Source of the DNA: Phycisphaerae bacterium | GTDB lineage: Bacteria > Planctomycetota > Phycisphaerae > Phycisphaerales > Phycisphaeraceae | Length of the DNA stretch: 64,000 nt | Assembly (NCBI GenBank): GCA_030432595.1 | Contig: JAUIGU010000013.1 | Coordinates: forward strand, 1 to 64,000 | Direction: 5' to 3' | In this document: positions 1 through 6,663 of the stretch, in pieces | Layout: each line of letters opens with the position of its first letter | Position numbering within the stretch: the stretch's first letter is position 1 | Position numbers and translations under genes: made by a program | Notes under the pieces: model-generated | The model's input: only the letters and a program-made list of their open reading frames with translations | What the model was told of the DNA's origin: nothing | The model's database searches: none

Positions 1-18
1 AAAGATCTTGCGTTCCAT
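1..18 (-). CDS. 5' end of an unidentified minus-strand gene (partial)
   Basis: An ATG on the minus strand at 18-16 opens a frame reading MERKIF before the window ends. An AAGGAG Shine-Dalgarno sequence sits about seven bases upstream on the same strand, the best ribosome binding site in this end of the window. Six residues are too few to identify the product. The gene would be divergent from the secreted protein that starts at 278, with the space between acting as a shared promoter region. Confidence 0.4.
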
Positions 19-277
19 CCTGGGCTCCTTGGCGGGAGACCTAGGATGGACGCAAGTGCGCGAAAGCGCAAGGCTTACGGCCGTGGCGCAAAAAGACCCG
101 TGGGGCTGCGGCTAAGCCCATTCTCTCGCTGTCGATTCGGGGCGGATCCCCCGTTCAGCCGTCATTGCCCCTGATCCGGCCCGCCCTTACAATCCCCGGG
201 CTCGGCGGGCGACGGTCGAACCCCGTTCACCGCCGCCCCAAGCCCTCCCGCCCCGGAACCTCCGCGGAGTCGTGCCC

Positions 278-1024
278 ATGCTGTGCCGCCGTTTCTCCCG
301 TCCGTCGCTGACCGCGGCCCTCGCCCTCGCCGCCGCCGGCTTCGCTGCGCCCGCCGGCGCCCAGGAATCCAATGCGCCCGCCCGCGCCACCGACGACCCC
401 GGCACCTTCCCCATCCCCGCCGTCGCCACCGACGCCTGGCAACTCGACCTCGAACACGAACTGCCCGAGACCATCGCCGTTACCGACGTGTTCGGCCACA
501 CCCAGTGGTACTGGTACCTGACCTACACCGTCGTCAACCACACCGGCGAGGACCAGAACTTCATCCCCGAAGTCACCGTCGCCACCGACTCGGGCAACAT
601 CATCGAGGCCGGCCGCGGCGTCCCCGCCCGCGTCTACCAGGCCATCGCCGACAAGCAACGCAACTCGCTGCTCGAGTCGCCGCAACAGGTCATCGGCACG
701 CTCCGCCAGGGCGAAGACTTCGCCAAGAGCTCCGTCATCATCTGGCCCGTCCCGCCCGAGGACGTCGACCGCTTCACGCTGTTCTTCGCGGGCCTGTCCG
801 GCGAGTCGGCGGTGCTGCGCAAGCCCTCCACCGGCGAGCCGATCCTCGAGCAGGCCATCGACCCCATCACCGGCGAGCCGCGCGTCGATGAGAACGGCAA
901 CCCCGTGATGCGCCCCCTCATCGCCCGCCGCGCGCTGTCGCTGACTTACGCCACCCCCGGCACCCCCGCCTCCCCGCAAAACATCTCGGTGACGCTGCTG
1001 GGGGAGGGGCAGGTGATGCGGTGA
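278..1024 (+). CDS. secreted protein of unknown function (248 aa)
   Basis: The protein starts with a typical signal peptide: arginines, an alanine/leucine-rich core, then a probable cleavage after an A-x-A near residue 27. The mature part is a compact, mostly beta-looking domain with no recognised catalytic motif. The sequence TVVNHTGEDQNFIPEVTVAT suggests an immunoglobulin-like or carbohydrate-binding fold, as in planctomycete proteins that describe properties of a larger structure. I do not recognise a named family. The ATG at 278 is preferred to a GTG six bases upstream because a GGAG lies eight bases before it. The gene stands alone, followed by a small membrane protein on the same strand after 35 bases. 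Confidence 0.75.
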   Translation: MLCRRFSRPSLTAALALAAAGFAAPAGAQESNAPARATDDPGTFPIPAVATDAWQLDLEHELPETIAVTDVFGHTQWYWYLTYTVVNHTGEDQNFIPEVTVATDSGNIIEAGRGVPARVYQAIADKQRNSLLESPQQVIGTLRQGEDFAKSSVIIWPVPPEDVDRFTLFFAGLSGESAVLRKPSTGEPILEQAIDPITGEPRVDENGNPVMRPLIARRALSLTYATPGTPASPQNISVTLLGEGQVMR

Positions 1025-1059
1025 TTTATTGGATCACGGATTCCGGGAGATAATAAGAA

Positions 1060-1356
1060 TTGACGTTCGACGCCGACGAACCTGTTCCAACGCACGAGGT
1101 GTCCGATGAGGATCATACGCAGTCATCGCCCGTGAAGGTGATGAGTCTAGCGCTTCGATTGCTGTGCGGCTTGATCGGCGGTGCGTGCGGGATGTTTTTC
1201 GGTTTTCTGATCGGGCTACTGGCACTCATGCTCGGAAACGTTTGGTGGATGATCATCGTGCTCCCGCTCTTAGGGGGCGGTGTCGGCGCGGGGGCCGGAC
1301 TTCTGATGCCGCGAGTTCTGATTGAAATCTTTGGCAGCTTTACGGATATTTTCTGA
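1060..1356 (+). CDS. small two-helix membrane protein (98 aa), unknown function
   Basis: The first 28 residues are acidic and polar (cytoplasmic-looking). They are followed by two or three glycine-rich hydrophobic stretches: residues 30-57 (LRLLCGLIGGACGMFFGFLI) and 60-88 (an NVWWMIIVLPLLGGG turn). The short C-terminus is hydrophobic. No family is recognised. The start is a TTG supported by a GGGAG ten bases upstream; no ATG would keep the acidic tail. Its base composition is more AT-rich than its neighbours, suggesting either relaxed selection or recent arrival. It lies 35 bases after the secreted protein and just ahead of a repeat cluster. It could be a real small gene or a degraded remnant. 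Confidence 0.5.
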   Translation: MTFDADEPVPTHEVSDEDHTQSSPVKVMSLALRLLCGLIGGACGMFFGFLIGLLALMLGNVWWMIIVLPLLGGGVGAGAGLLMPRVLIEIFGSFTDIF

Positions 1357-1398
1357 TCTTGGTGACGAGTTGTTGGTTGCCATGAGTTTGCAACGGGT

Positions 1399-1535
1399 CC
1401 TCCCCCGCCGGGGGAGGTGGCCGGCGAAGCCGGACGGAGGGGGCGGCGGTGAGTTGCTTGCCGGCGAGTGTTCTGGTGGTGCTCGCCCTCCCCGCCTCGC
1501 TGCGCTCGGCACCCCTCCCGGCGGGAGGGGAGGGT
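1399..1535. repeat. inverted pair of GC-rich composite palindromes upstream of panC
   Basis: Two copies of the same composite element face each other. Copy one (1399-1445) has a perfect hairpin CCTCCCCC-GCC-GGGGGAGG, then CCGGC-GAA-GCCGG, then a GGAGGGGG tail. Copy two (1482-1535) is the reverse complement of a variant: CCCCTCCC-GGC-GGGAGGGG plus a GCCTCGC-TGC-GCTCGGC hairpin. Each could fold as a small multi-arm RNA. Related palindromes recur at 2494, 23490 and 26407, so this is a dispersed family. It separates the small membrane protein from panC. Confidence 0.75.
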
Positions 1536-1539
1536 TTCG

Positions 1540-1545
1540 TACACT
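1540..1545 (+). promoter_or_regulatory. possible -10 hexamer for panC (TACACT)
   Basis: TACACT lies nine bases before the panC ATG. If it is a sigma70-type -10 element, transcription would begin about three bases ahead of the start codon, giving a leaderless or nearly leaderless message. There is no visible Shine-Dalgarno sequence before panC, which fits. No -35 consensus is visible because the palindromic repeat occupies that position. Confidence 0.35.
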
Positions 1546-1554
1546 GCGTCGCGC

Positions 1555-2415
1555 ATGCAGCTGCTGCACACCCGTGAACAACTCGATGCCTGGCGGTATG
1601 AGCAGGGCGGCGCACGACAAACCGTTGGGCTCGTGCCCACCATGGGCGCTTTGCACGACGGGCACCTCTCGCACATCCGGCACGCCAAAGAGAACGCCGA
1701 CCGCGTCGTCGTTTCCATCTTTGTGAACCCCACGCAGTTCGGGCCGAACGAAGACTTCGAGCGGTATCCGCGCGACCTCGAGCGTGACGCGGCGCTGTGT
1801 GAGCAGCACGGCGCCGACGCGATCTTTGTGCCGGAGGTGGAGGTGATGTACCCGCCGTCTCTGCCCAAAACGTGCGAAGCGCAGTTGACCATGCCGGGGG
1901 TGGCGGCGGAGTTGGAAGGGGCGCAGCGGCCCGGGCATTTTGCGGGGGTGTGTCGGGTGGTGATGAAGTTGTTCGGCCTCGTTCGGCCGGACGTGGCGAC
2001 GTTCGGGCGGAAGGACTACCAGCAGCTCACGGTGATCAAGGCGATGGTGGCGGATTTGATGGTGCCGGTGCGGGTGGTGGAGGTGCCGACGACGCGCGAG
2101 CCGGACGGGCTGGCGATGTCGTCGCGGAACGTGTACCTGGATGCGGACCAGCGGGAGCGGGCGCTGGGCCTGATCGCGGCGCTGCGGGCGTGCAAGGAAT
2201 CGGTGGCCGGCGGGGAGCGCGGGGTCGCGGCGCTGGAGGAGGGGCTGCAGGCAACGCTGGCCGGGCACGAGGTGGATGCGGTGGATTACGCGGTGGTCCG
2301 CGACGCGGAAACGCTGGGGCCGGCCGCGGACGGGTTCGACCCGGCGGGGGCGGTGGCGCTGCTGGCGTGCCGGTTCGGGGCGACGCGGCTGATCGACAAT
2401 CTGGCGTTGGGGTGA
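1555..2415 (+). CDS. panC: pantothenate synthetase
   Basis: This cytoplasmic enzyme condenses pantoate with beta-alanine, using ATP, to make pantothenate for coenzyme A. The 286-residue length matches the family. The nucleotidyltransferase signature is clear: PTMGALHDGHLSHI near residue 24 carries the HIGH-like motif. VNPTQFGPNEDFERYPR follows, and the pantoate-binding and phosphate-binding segments GRKDYQQL and SSRNVYL are intact. The ATG at 1555 is chosen because homologues begin just before the conserved T/V-G-x-VPTMGALH block; an upstream in-frame extension would read through the repeat. It has no panB or panD neighbour here and is followed by repeats and rplU. Confidence 0.97.
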   Translation: MQLLHTREQLDAWRYEQGGARQTVGLVPTMGALHDGHLSHIRHAKENADRVVVSIFVNPTQFGPNEDFERYPRDLERDAALCEQHGADAIFVPEVEVMYPPSLPKTCEAQLTMPGVAAELEGAQRPGHFAGVCRVVMKLFGLVRPDVATFGRKDYQQLTVIKAMVADLMVPVRVVEVPTTREPDGLAMSSRNVYLDADQRERALGLIAALRACKESVAGGERGVAALEEGLQATLAGHEVDAVDYAVVRDAETLGPAADGFDPAGAVALLACRFGATRLIDNLALG

Positions 2416-2434
2416 GATGGTTGGGTGCCCGTCG

Positions 2435-2619
2435 GAGCCGGGAGCGTGAGCGACCGGTGGGGATTCCGGATACGCCCGAGCCCATGCCGGGTACCCTCCC
2501 CCGGCCCCTCCCGGGGGGAGGGGAGTTGAGAAAGCCCGCGTTGCGGGCGGGCTTGATTTCGGTACACTGTGCGGCTCGCAAATTCTTGGGGGCGGACCGG
2601 TCGCTGACGCTCCCGGCTC
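2435..2619. repeat. 24-bp inverted repeats flanking a CCCTCC-type palindrome
   Basis: The arm at 2435-2458 (beginning GAGCCGGGAGCG) and the arm at 2596-2619 (ending CTCCCGGCTC) are reverse complements with a single mismatch. They are 137 bases apart. Between them at 2494-2526 lies a palindrome of the CCCTCCCCCGG / GGGGAGGGG family also seen at 1399, 23490 and 26407. No coding sequence is enclosed. The arrangement looks like a small non-autonomous repeat unit rather than a terminator alone. Confidence 0.7.
2541..2568 (+). promoter_or_regulatory. likely promoter of rplU
   Basis: TTGCGG at 2541-2546 and TACACT at 2563-2568 are separated by 16 bases, a plausible vegetative promoter upstream of rplU. 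The start codon is about 96 bases downstream, leaving an untranslated leader that contains the right arm of the inverted repeat described at 2435-2619. Confidence 0.4.
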
Positions 2620-2664
2620 TGATCCCCGAACCCCGATCCCTGTACCCCGAACCCCGGACACGCC

Positions 2665-2985
2665 ATGTACGCCGTCATCGAAGACTCCGGCACGCAGATC
2701 AAGGTCGCGGAAGGCGACGTCATCACCATCGCCAAGCGCGAGCTGGGCGAAGACCAGGCCGAGCTGACCTTCGACAAGGTGTTGATGATCGGCGGCGGCG
2801 AAAAGGCCGCGTCCATCGGTGCCCCGCTGGTCAAGGGCGCGTCGGTCACGGCCGACATCCTTGAAGAAGGCAAGACCGAGAAGATCAACGTCGTGAAGTT
2901 CAAACGCCGCAAGGGCTACAAGCGCAACAACGGCCACCGGCAAGACTTCATCAAGGTGAAAGTGACCGGGATCAAGGCCGGCTGA
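2665..2985 (+). CDS. rplU: 50S ribosomal protein L21
   Basis: L21 binds 23S rRNA in the large ribosomal subunit. The 106-residue length and the pattern are standard: MYAVIEDSGTQIKVAEGD at the start, a central FDKVLMIGG strand, and the C-terminal KFKRRKGYKRNNGHRQ segment that contacts RNA. Most bacteria place rpmA (L27) directly after rplU. Here a strong terminator follows about 40 bases after the stop and the next gene is a convergent nuoA, so rplU is monocistronic at this locus. Confidence 0.97.
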   Translation: MYAVIEDSGTQIKVAEGDVITIAKRELGEDQAELTFDKVLMIGGGEKAASIGAPLVKGASVTADILEEGKTEKINVVKFKRRKGYKRNNGHRQDFIKVKVTGIKAG

Positions 2986-3026
2986 GACCGGCGGATTGCC
3001 GAGTGAGTCTTGCCGATTGTCGATTG

Positions 3027-3053
3027 AAGCCACGCCTTACGCGTGGCTTTTTC
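3027..3053 (+). terminator. rho-independent terminator after rplU
   Basis: A nine-base perfect stem (AAGCCACGC / GCGTGGCTT) with a five-base loop is followed by a run of T. It lies 41 bases after the rplU stop. Because the stem also begins with A residues it may work in the other direction for the convergent nuoA gene. Confidence 0.85.
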
Positions 3054-3117
3054 GTTGGGCGAAACCGGCACGACGGCCGTTCGGCAATCGGCATTCCGCA
3101 ATCGGCAATGACCAACG

Positions 3118-3558
3118 TCAGTCGTACCGGAACACGCCCTTGCGCCACGCGTACATGAAGGCGATGATGGTCGTGAGGATGAAGAAGACCATCCGGCCCA
3201 GGAAGATGGTGTGCCAGCCGGTGTCGAGGCCGAGTTGCGAGAACGTCGCGGCCCAGGGGTAGAGGAAGACGATCTCGACGTCGAACAGGAGGAAGGTCAT
3301 CGCGACGATGAAGAAGCGGACGTTGAAGCGCCGCCGGGCGTTGCCGATGGGGTTCATGCCCGACTCGTAGGTCGTGCCCTTGACCTCGCCGACGCGCGAG
3401 GGCCCGAGGACGTGGGTCATCACGAGGTTGGCGACGCCGAAGGTGACGGCCATGAGCAGGAGGATGCCCAGGGCGGCCCAGGCGTTGAACCCGCCGGGGG
3501 AGCCGGCGGCGAGCAGCGCGTTCAGCGGAGAAGCAGCGGTCAACATCGTCGCGGGCAT
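3118..3558 (-). CDS. nuoA: NADH-quinone oxidoreductase subunit A
   Basis: This is a small integral membrane subunit of respiratory complex I, located at the junction between the peripheral arm and the membrane arm. The 146-residue protein has the expected three transmembrane helices: about 28-48, 83-106 and 117-137. The conserved YESGMNP block and the acidic helix FLLFDVEIVFLYPW are intact. The gene is isolated: nuoB and the rest of the nuo cluster are absent from this window, so complex I genes are split in this genome. A TACACT hexamer lies six bases before the ATG, which would make the message start at or next to the start codon. Confidence 0.95.
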   Translation of the reverse strand: MPATMLTAASPLNALLAAGSPGGFNAWAALGILLLMAVTFGVANLVMTHVLGPSRVGEVKGTTYESGMNPIGNARRRFNVRFFIVAMTFLLFDVEIVFLYPWAATFSQLGLDTGWHTIFLGRMVFFILTTIIAFMYAWRKGVFRYD

Positions 3559-3678
3559 GGCGGGAGTGTACCGGGTGATTCACGACGCCGCGGCGCGTAA
3601 GCCCGGCCCCGCCAGACGGTTGCCCGCCCCGGCCGACCTAATGGTTTACCCCCCACCCGCGATTTCCGGGATTTTTAT

Positions 3679-3740
3679 TTGCAAAGTCGGATTGCCGGGT
3701 ACAATCCGCAATGGTCCGCCGGCGAGCGTCGCCGGCTTTT
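3679..3740 (+). promoter_or_regulatory. possible promoter and 5' hairpin leader for the RRM gene
   Basis: TTGCAA at 3679-3684 and TACAAT at 3700-3705 form a promoter-like pair with short 15-base spacing. About a dozen bases downstream, at 3718-3740, is a perfect eight-base hairpin (GCCGGCGA-GCG-TCGCCGGC) followed by TTTT. A transcript from this promoter would begin with a terminator-like hairpin about 90 bases ahead of the start codon, so this could be an attenuator. It could instead be an independent terminator. Confidence 0.35.
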
Positions 3741-3833
3741 CTGGTTGAAGACCGAAATCTCGCGATTGCCCGAACGTGTTTTTGTTCAGCTCCGAGTGAT
3801 CAGGCCTTCTTGTGAATGGAGCTGTGTGTTCAG

Positions 3834-4157
3834 ATGAAGATGTACGTTGGCAATCTTGCGTGGAAAGTGGCAACCGAGGACTTGGAGGCGCTGTTCTCCA
3901 ACTACGGCGCGGTTTCGGACGCGATCGTCCTGACCGACCGTGAGACCGGCCGCAGCCGCGGCTTTGGTTTCGTGACCATGGGTGACGAAGACGCCCAGAA
4001 GGCGATCGAGGCCCTGGACGGCCAGGACTTCGAGGGCCGTCCGCTCCGCGTCAACGAGGCGCAGGAACGCGCCCCGCGTGGCGGCGGTGGTGGCGGCGGC
4101 GGCGGTGGTTACCGCGGTGGCGGCGGCGGCGGTGGCCGCAGCGGCTCGACGTGGTAA
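3834..4157 (+). CDS. RRM-type glycine-rich RNA-binding protein
   Basis: This is a single RNA recognition motif with a glycine-rich tail, the bacterial type resembling cyanobacterial and plant cold-induced RNA-binding proteins. RNP2 (MYVGNL) and RNP1 (RGFGFVTM) are both intact, so single-stranded RNA binding is expected. The domain spans residues 1-82 and is followed by about 25 residues rich in Gly and Arg ending GRSGSTW. The ATG at 3834 is preferred over one at 3816 because a GGAG lies twelve bases upstream and homologues start at the M(K)MYVGNL block. It is monocistronic, with a terminator immediately after. A role as an RNA chaperone is inferred from the family. Confidence 0.93.
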   Translation: MKMYVGNLAWKVATEDLEALFSNYGAVSDAIVLTDRETGRSRGFGFVTMGDEDAQKAIEALDGQDFEGRPLRVNEAQERAPRGGGGGGGGGGYRGGGGGGGRSGSTW

Positions 4158-4186
4158 GCCCCGGCTTTCCTTAAGACAACCGAAAG

Positions 4187-4213
4187 CGGCTCCGTGAAAG
4201 CGGGGCCGTTTTT
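4187..4213 (+). terminator. rho-independent terminator after the RRM gene
   Basis: A seven-base GC stem (CGGCTCC / GGGGCCG, one T-G wobble) with an eight-base loop is followed by five T residues, 29 bases after the stop codon. Confidence 0.75.
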
Positions 4214-4332
4214 CTTTGAAGGGTTTTCTTTGGTGATGCGCTGATTTGAGGTTTTCTCATGGGATCGGCGGCGGATCGCCGTACCATGGAAGAAGCCGCC
4301 GTGGGCCGGCGGCGCCCCTCAGGAGTTCCGAC

Positions 4333-5310
4333 ATGAAACGTTCCCCCGCCGTTGTGCTGTCCGCGCTGCTTACGTTGACGCTGGGGGGCGTGCCGGATGC
4401 GGCCGCGCAGTCGTTGCAGGACCGGGTGGAGTACCTGCGGGCCAAGCGGGCGCGTGAGGCGCGGGCGGCGGAAGAAGCGGCCCTGCCGACCGGGCCGAGC
4501 ATCGACCGCCTGCTCGCGAAGCGGATGGACTTCCAACTCACCGAGGTCGGGTTTCAAGAGGCGCTGGAGGTGTGGTCGGAGCGCACGGGCGTGCGGATGC
4601 TCGTGAACTGGGCGGCGATGGACAACGACGGCGTGGACCCGGACGTGCCCATCACTGTGGACCTGCGCGACCTGCCGGCGGCGCGGGTGCTGCTGGTGCT
4701 GCTGGACGTGGGCAGCACGGAGTTCCGCTTCATCGCCGAGGTCGAGCCGTGGGGCATGCAGGTGCGTACGCGGGAGCAGGCCAACCGCGACGTCCATGTG
4801 AGAATCTACGACGTGCGCGACCTGGTGATGGAGATCCCCAACTTCACCGACGCGCCGAGCTTCGAGTTGTCCGAGGCGTTGCAGGGCAATTCCGGCGGGC
4901 AGGGCGGGAGCAGCACGAGCATCTTCGGTGAGAACGAAGACAACGACGAAGACGAACCGACCGCGCAGGAGCGCGGCGACGAGTTGGCCGAGACGATCCG
5001 CCAGACCGTCGAGCCGGACATCTGGCGGAACAACGGCGGGGAGTTCAGCTCGATCAACTTCACGAACGGCCGGCTGATCGTGCGGGCGCCGATCTATGTG
5101 CACAGCCAGATCGGCGGCTCGGCGCTGATCGGCCGGCCTGAGACGCCGACGGGGTACGCCTTCCGCACGCGCAACGGCGGGATGCGCTCGCCGGGCGCGG
5201 CGCCGGTGGTCGGGAACCCGGCGGTCAACGCGGCCGCGCCGCGGCCGCGCAGCACCGGTGTGGCAGGCGTGGCGGATGCGCCGCAGGACGTGGCGGGCGT
5301 CGCGGAGTGA
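4333..5310 (+). CDS. secreted protein with secretin short-domain-like pattern (325 aa)
   Basis: A signal peptide (residues 1-25, ending DAAAQS) is followed by a charged helical stretch. Then comes a domain beginning MDFQLTEVGFQEALEVWSER that resembles the short N-terminal domains of secretins and TonB-type receptors. The segment VRIYDVRDLV, later IRQTVEPDIWRNNGGEF and NGRLIVRAPIYVHSQI, is a recurrent arrangement in planctomycete secretin-like and lipoprotein families. No channel-forming C-terminal secretin domain is present, so I do not call it a secretin. The ATG is supported by AGGAG at 4321. The C-terminus is low-complexity, rich in Ala and Pro. Periplasmic assembly or scaffold protein is an inference. 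Confidence 0.7.
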   Translation: MKRSPAVVLSALLTLTLGGVPDAAAQSLQDRVEYLRAKRAREARAAEEAALPTGPSIDRLLAKRMDFQLTEVGFQEALEVWSERTGVRMLVNWAAMDNDGVDPDVPITVDLRDLPAARVLLVLLDVGSTEFRFIAEVEPWGMQVRTREQANRDVHVRIYDVRDLVMEIPNFTDAPSFELSEALQGNSGGQGGSSTSIFGENEDNDEDEPTAQERGDELAETIRQTVEPDIWRNNGGEFSSINFTNGRLIVRAPIYVHSQIGGSALIGRPETPTGYAFRTRNGGMRSPGAAPVVGNPAVNAAAPRPRSTGVAGVADAPQDVAGVAE

Positions 5311-5315
5311 AAGAG

Positions 5316-5408
5316 GGGTGCCACGGTTGCTTGCAACCGTGTGTCTTCAATGCGCTGCTTTGTGATCACCTGCGGGGTTGAGCACGGTCGCAAGCGACCG
5401 TGGCACCC
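5316..5408. repeat. inverted pair of 20-bp palindromes between convergent genes
   Basis: Two perfect palindromes (CACGGTTGC-TT-GCAACCGTG at 5322-5341 and CACGGTCGC-AA-GCGACCGTG at 5383-5402) are arranged as an inverted repeat with GGGTGC and GCACCC at the outer ends. They fill most of the gap between two convergent genes and may act as a bidirectional terminator, but the structure is more elaborate than needed for that. Confidence 0.7.
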
Positions 5409-5435
5409 GAGTTGGCTGCGCGCCAGGCATTTCCT

Positions 5436-6530
5436 TCACGGCCCGACGAAGCGGTAGTCGCCCTTGTTTTCGTCGGCGATGATCTTCAGCACGGTCTCGC
5501 CGACGCGGTTTCGGAAGGCGAGGGTGTTGATGTGGACGCGTCGGCCGGGGTTGTGGCGGGTGATGGTTTCGGTGACGCCGACGTTGAAGCTGCCGTCGGA
5601 GAGCAGCCAGATCGTGTCGGGTCTGAGCCGGGTGAGCGCGGTGGTGAGCGCCTCGGTGGGGTCGGTACCACCGCCGGTGCTGACGGTGCGGACCCAGTCG
5701 ACGTAGCGCTCGATGTTCTTTGCGGTCGCGGGGACCAAACCCGGCGCGGGCATGGGTTCGGCGTCGCTGTCGTAGAAGATGACGTAGAACGATTCGTGCG
5801 GGCGCAGCGAGCGCAACGAGCGGATCAGCTCGAAGCGCGCGTCGGCGAACGCCCCGCCCTGCATGCTGCCGGACTTGTCGAGGATGAAGACGAACCGCGA
5901 GCCGTGCCCGGGCTGACCGAAGAAGCTGGCGAGCCCTTCGTGGCCGCCGCCGCGTCCGGCCGCGTCGCCGGTCGCGCCGGCCAGGGGCGTGGCCGTGGCG
6001 TCGGGCGTAGTAGCCGGTTGGCGCGGCACGTCGGCGTCGAGCGCGGACAAGTCGGTAGCGAAGCCGAGTTCGGCGGCGAGTGGTGAATCGGTCGAAGGTC
6101 GCGGCGTGGCGGCGGGTTCGGCGGTGGCTTCACGGGCCTCGGTGGTCGCATCGTCTTTCACGGCGCCGCGATCCGTGTCGTGACCCGCACGATCATCTTC
6201 CACCGGCGCGGGGTGGCCGCGCCCGCCGCGCTGTTCCGCACTGCCGGTGGCGTCCCCTGTGTTCGTGGTCCCGGGCCCGTCTTCGTGAGCGCCCAGACCG
6301 CCGCCGGTTCCGGGGCCGCCGCCGGTGTTCGCGTGTGCGGCACCCGCCTCATTCGAGATTGGCAGCGGCAGCCACAACCACAGCGAACTGAGCGCCAACA
6401 AAAACAGCAACAACGCCACCACCGGCGGCACCCAGCGATGACGGCCTTCCGGACGCTCCGCCGCGGCTTCGGGCACCGGGTCGGTCTGCGGCGAGAGGTC
6501 GTGAGGTTTTCGGACGCCCGGCGGATTCAT
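5436..6530 (-). CDS. membrane-anchored von Willebrand factor A domain protein
   Basis: Residues 33-53 form one transmembrane helix, preceded by a short cytoplasmic proline/charge-rich tail. A long low-complexity linker follows, with Gly, Ala, Thr and Glu, then a vWA domain over about 205-364. The metal-ion-dependent adhesion site is intact: D-K-S-G-S at 218-222, the TGGGTDP loop and the LLSDGSFN strand. vWA domains bind protein partners through a metal ion. It is transcribed divergently from the eight-gene GTPase cluster, and vWA partners are common in predicted NTPase-based conflict and co-translocation systems, so a functional link is plausible. The ATG at 6530 is chosen over a TTG at 6545; neither has a strong ribosome binding site. 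Confidence 0.88.
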   Translation of the reverse strand: MNPPGVRKPHDLSPQTDPVPEAAAERPEGRHRWVPPVVALLLFLLALSSLWLWLPLPISNEAGAAHANTGGGPGTGGGLGAHEDGPGTTNTGDATGSAEQRGGRGHPAPVEDDRAGHDTDRGAVKDDATTEAREATAEPAATPRPSTDSPLAAELGFATDLSALDADVPRQPATTPDATATPLAGATGDAAGRGGGHEGLASFFGQPGHGSRFVFILDKSGSMQGGAFADARFELIRSLRSLRPHESFYVIFYDSDAEPMPAPGLVPATAKNIERYVDWVRTVSTGGGTDPTEALTTALTRLRPDTIWLLSDGSFNVGVTETITRHNPGRRVHINTLAFRNRVGETVLKIIADENKGDYRFVGP

Positions 6531-6563
6531 GGGGTCGCGGATCAATGGGCTTTCGGGTTACCC

Positions 6564-6583
6564 CGATATACTGGAGTGTATCG
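6564..6583. promoter_or_regulatory. 20-bp operator-like palindrome between the vWA gene and the GTPase operon
   Basis: CGATATACT-GG-AGTGTATCG is a near-perfect dyad (one mismatch in nine base pairs) in the 133-base divergent intergenic region. It contains TATACT on the plus strand and TATATC on the minus strand, so it overlaps possible -10 elements for both directions. This is where a regulator controlling both units would be expected to bind. The binding protein is unknown. Confidence 0.45.
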
Positions 6584-6663
6584 GTCCAAGCGTCTGGCCG
6601 GACGCGGTTTACGCCGCCCCGCACGCCGAAACAGACCTCCCCGGCCGTCATTCCGGAGCCTTC

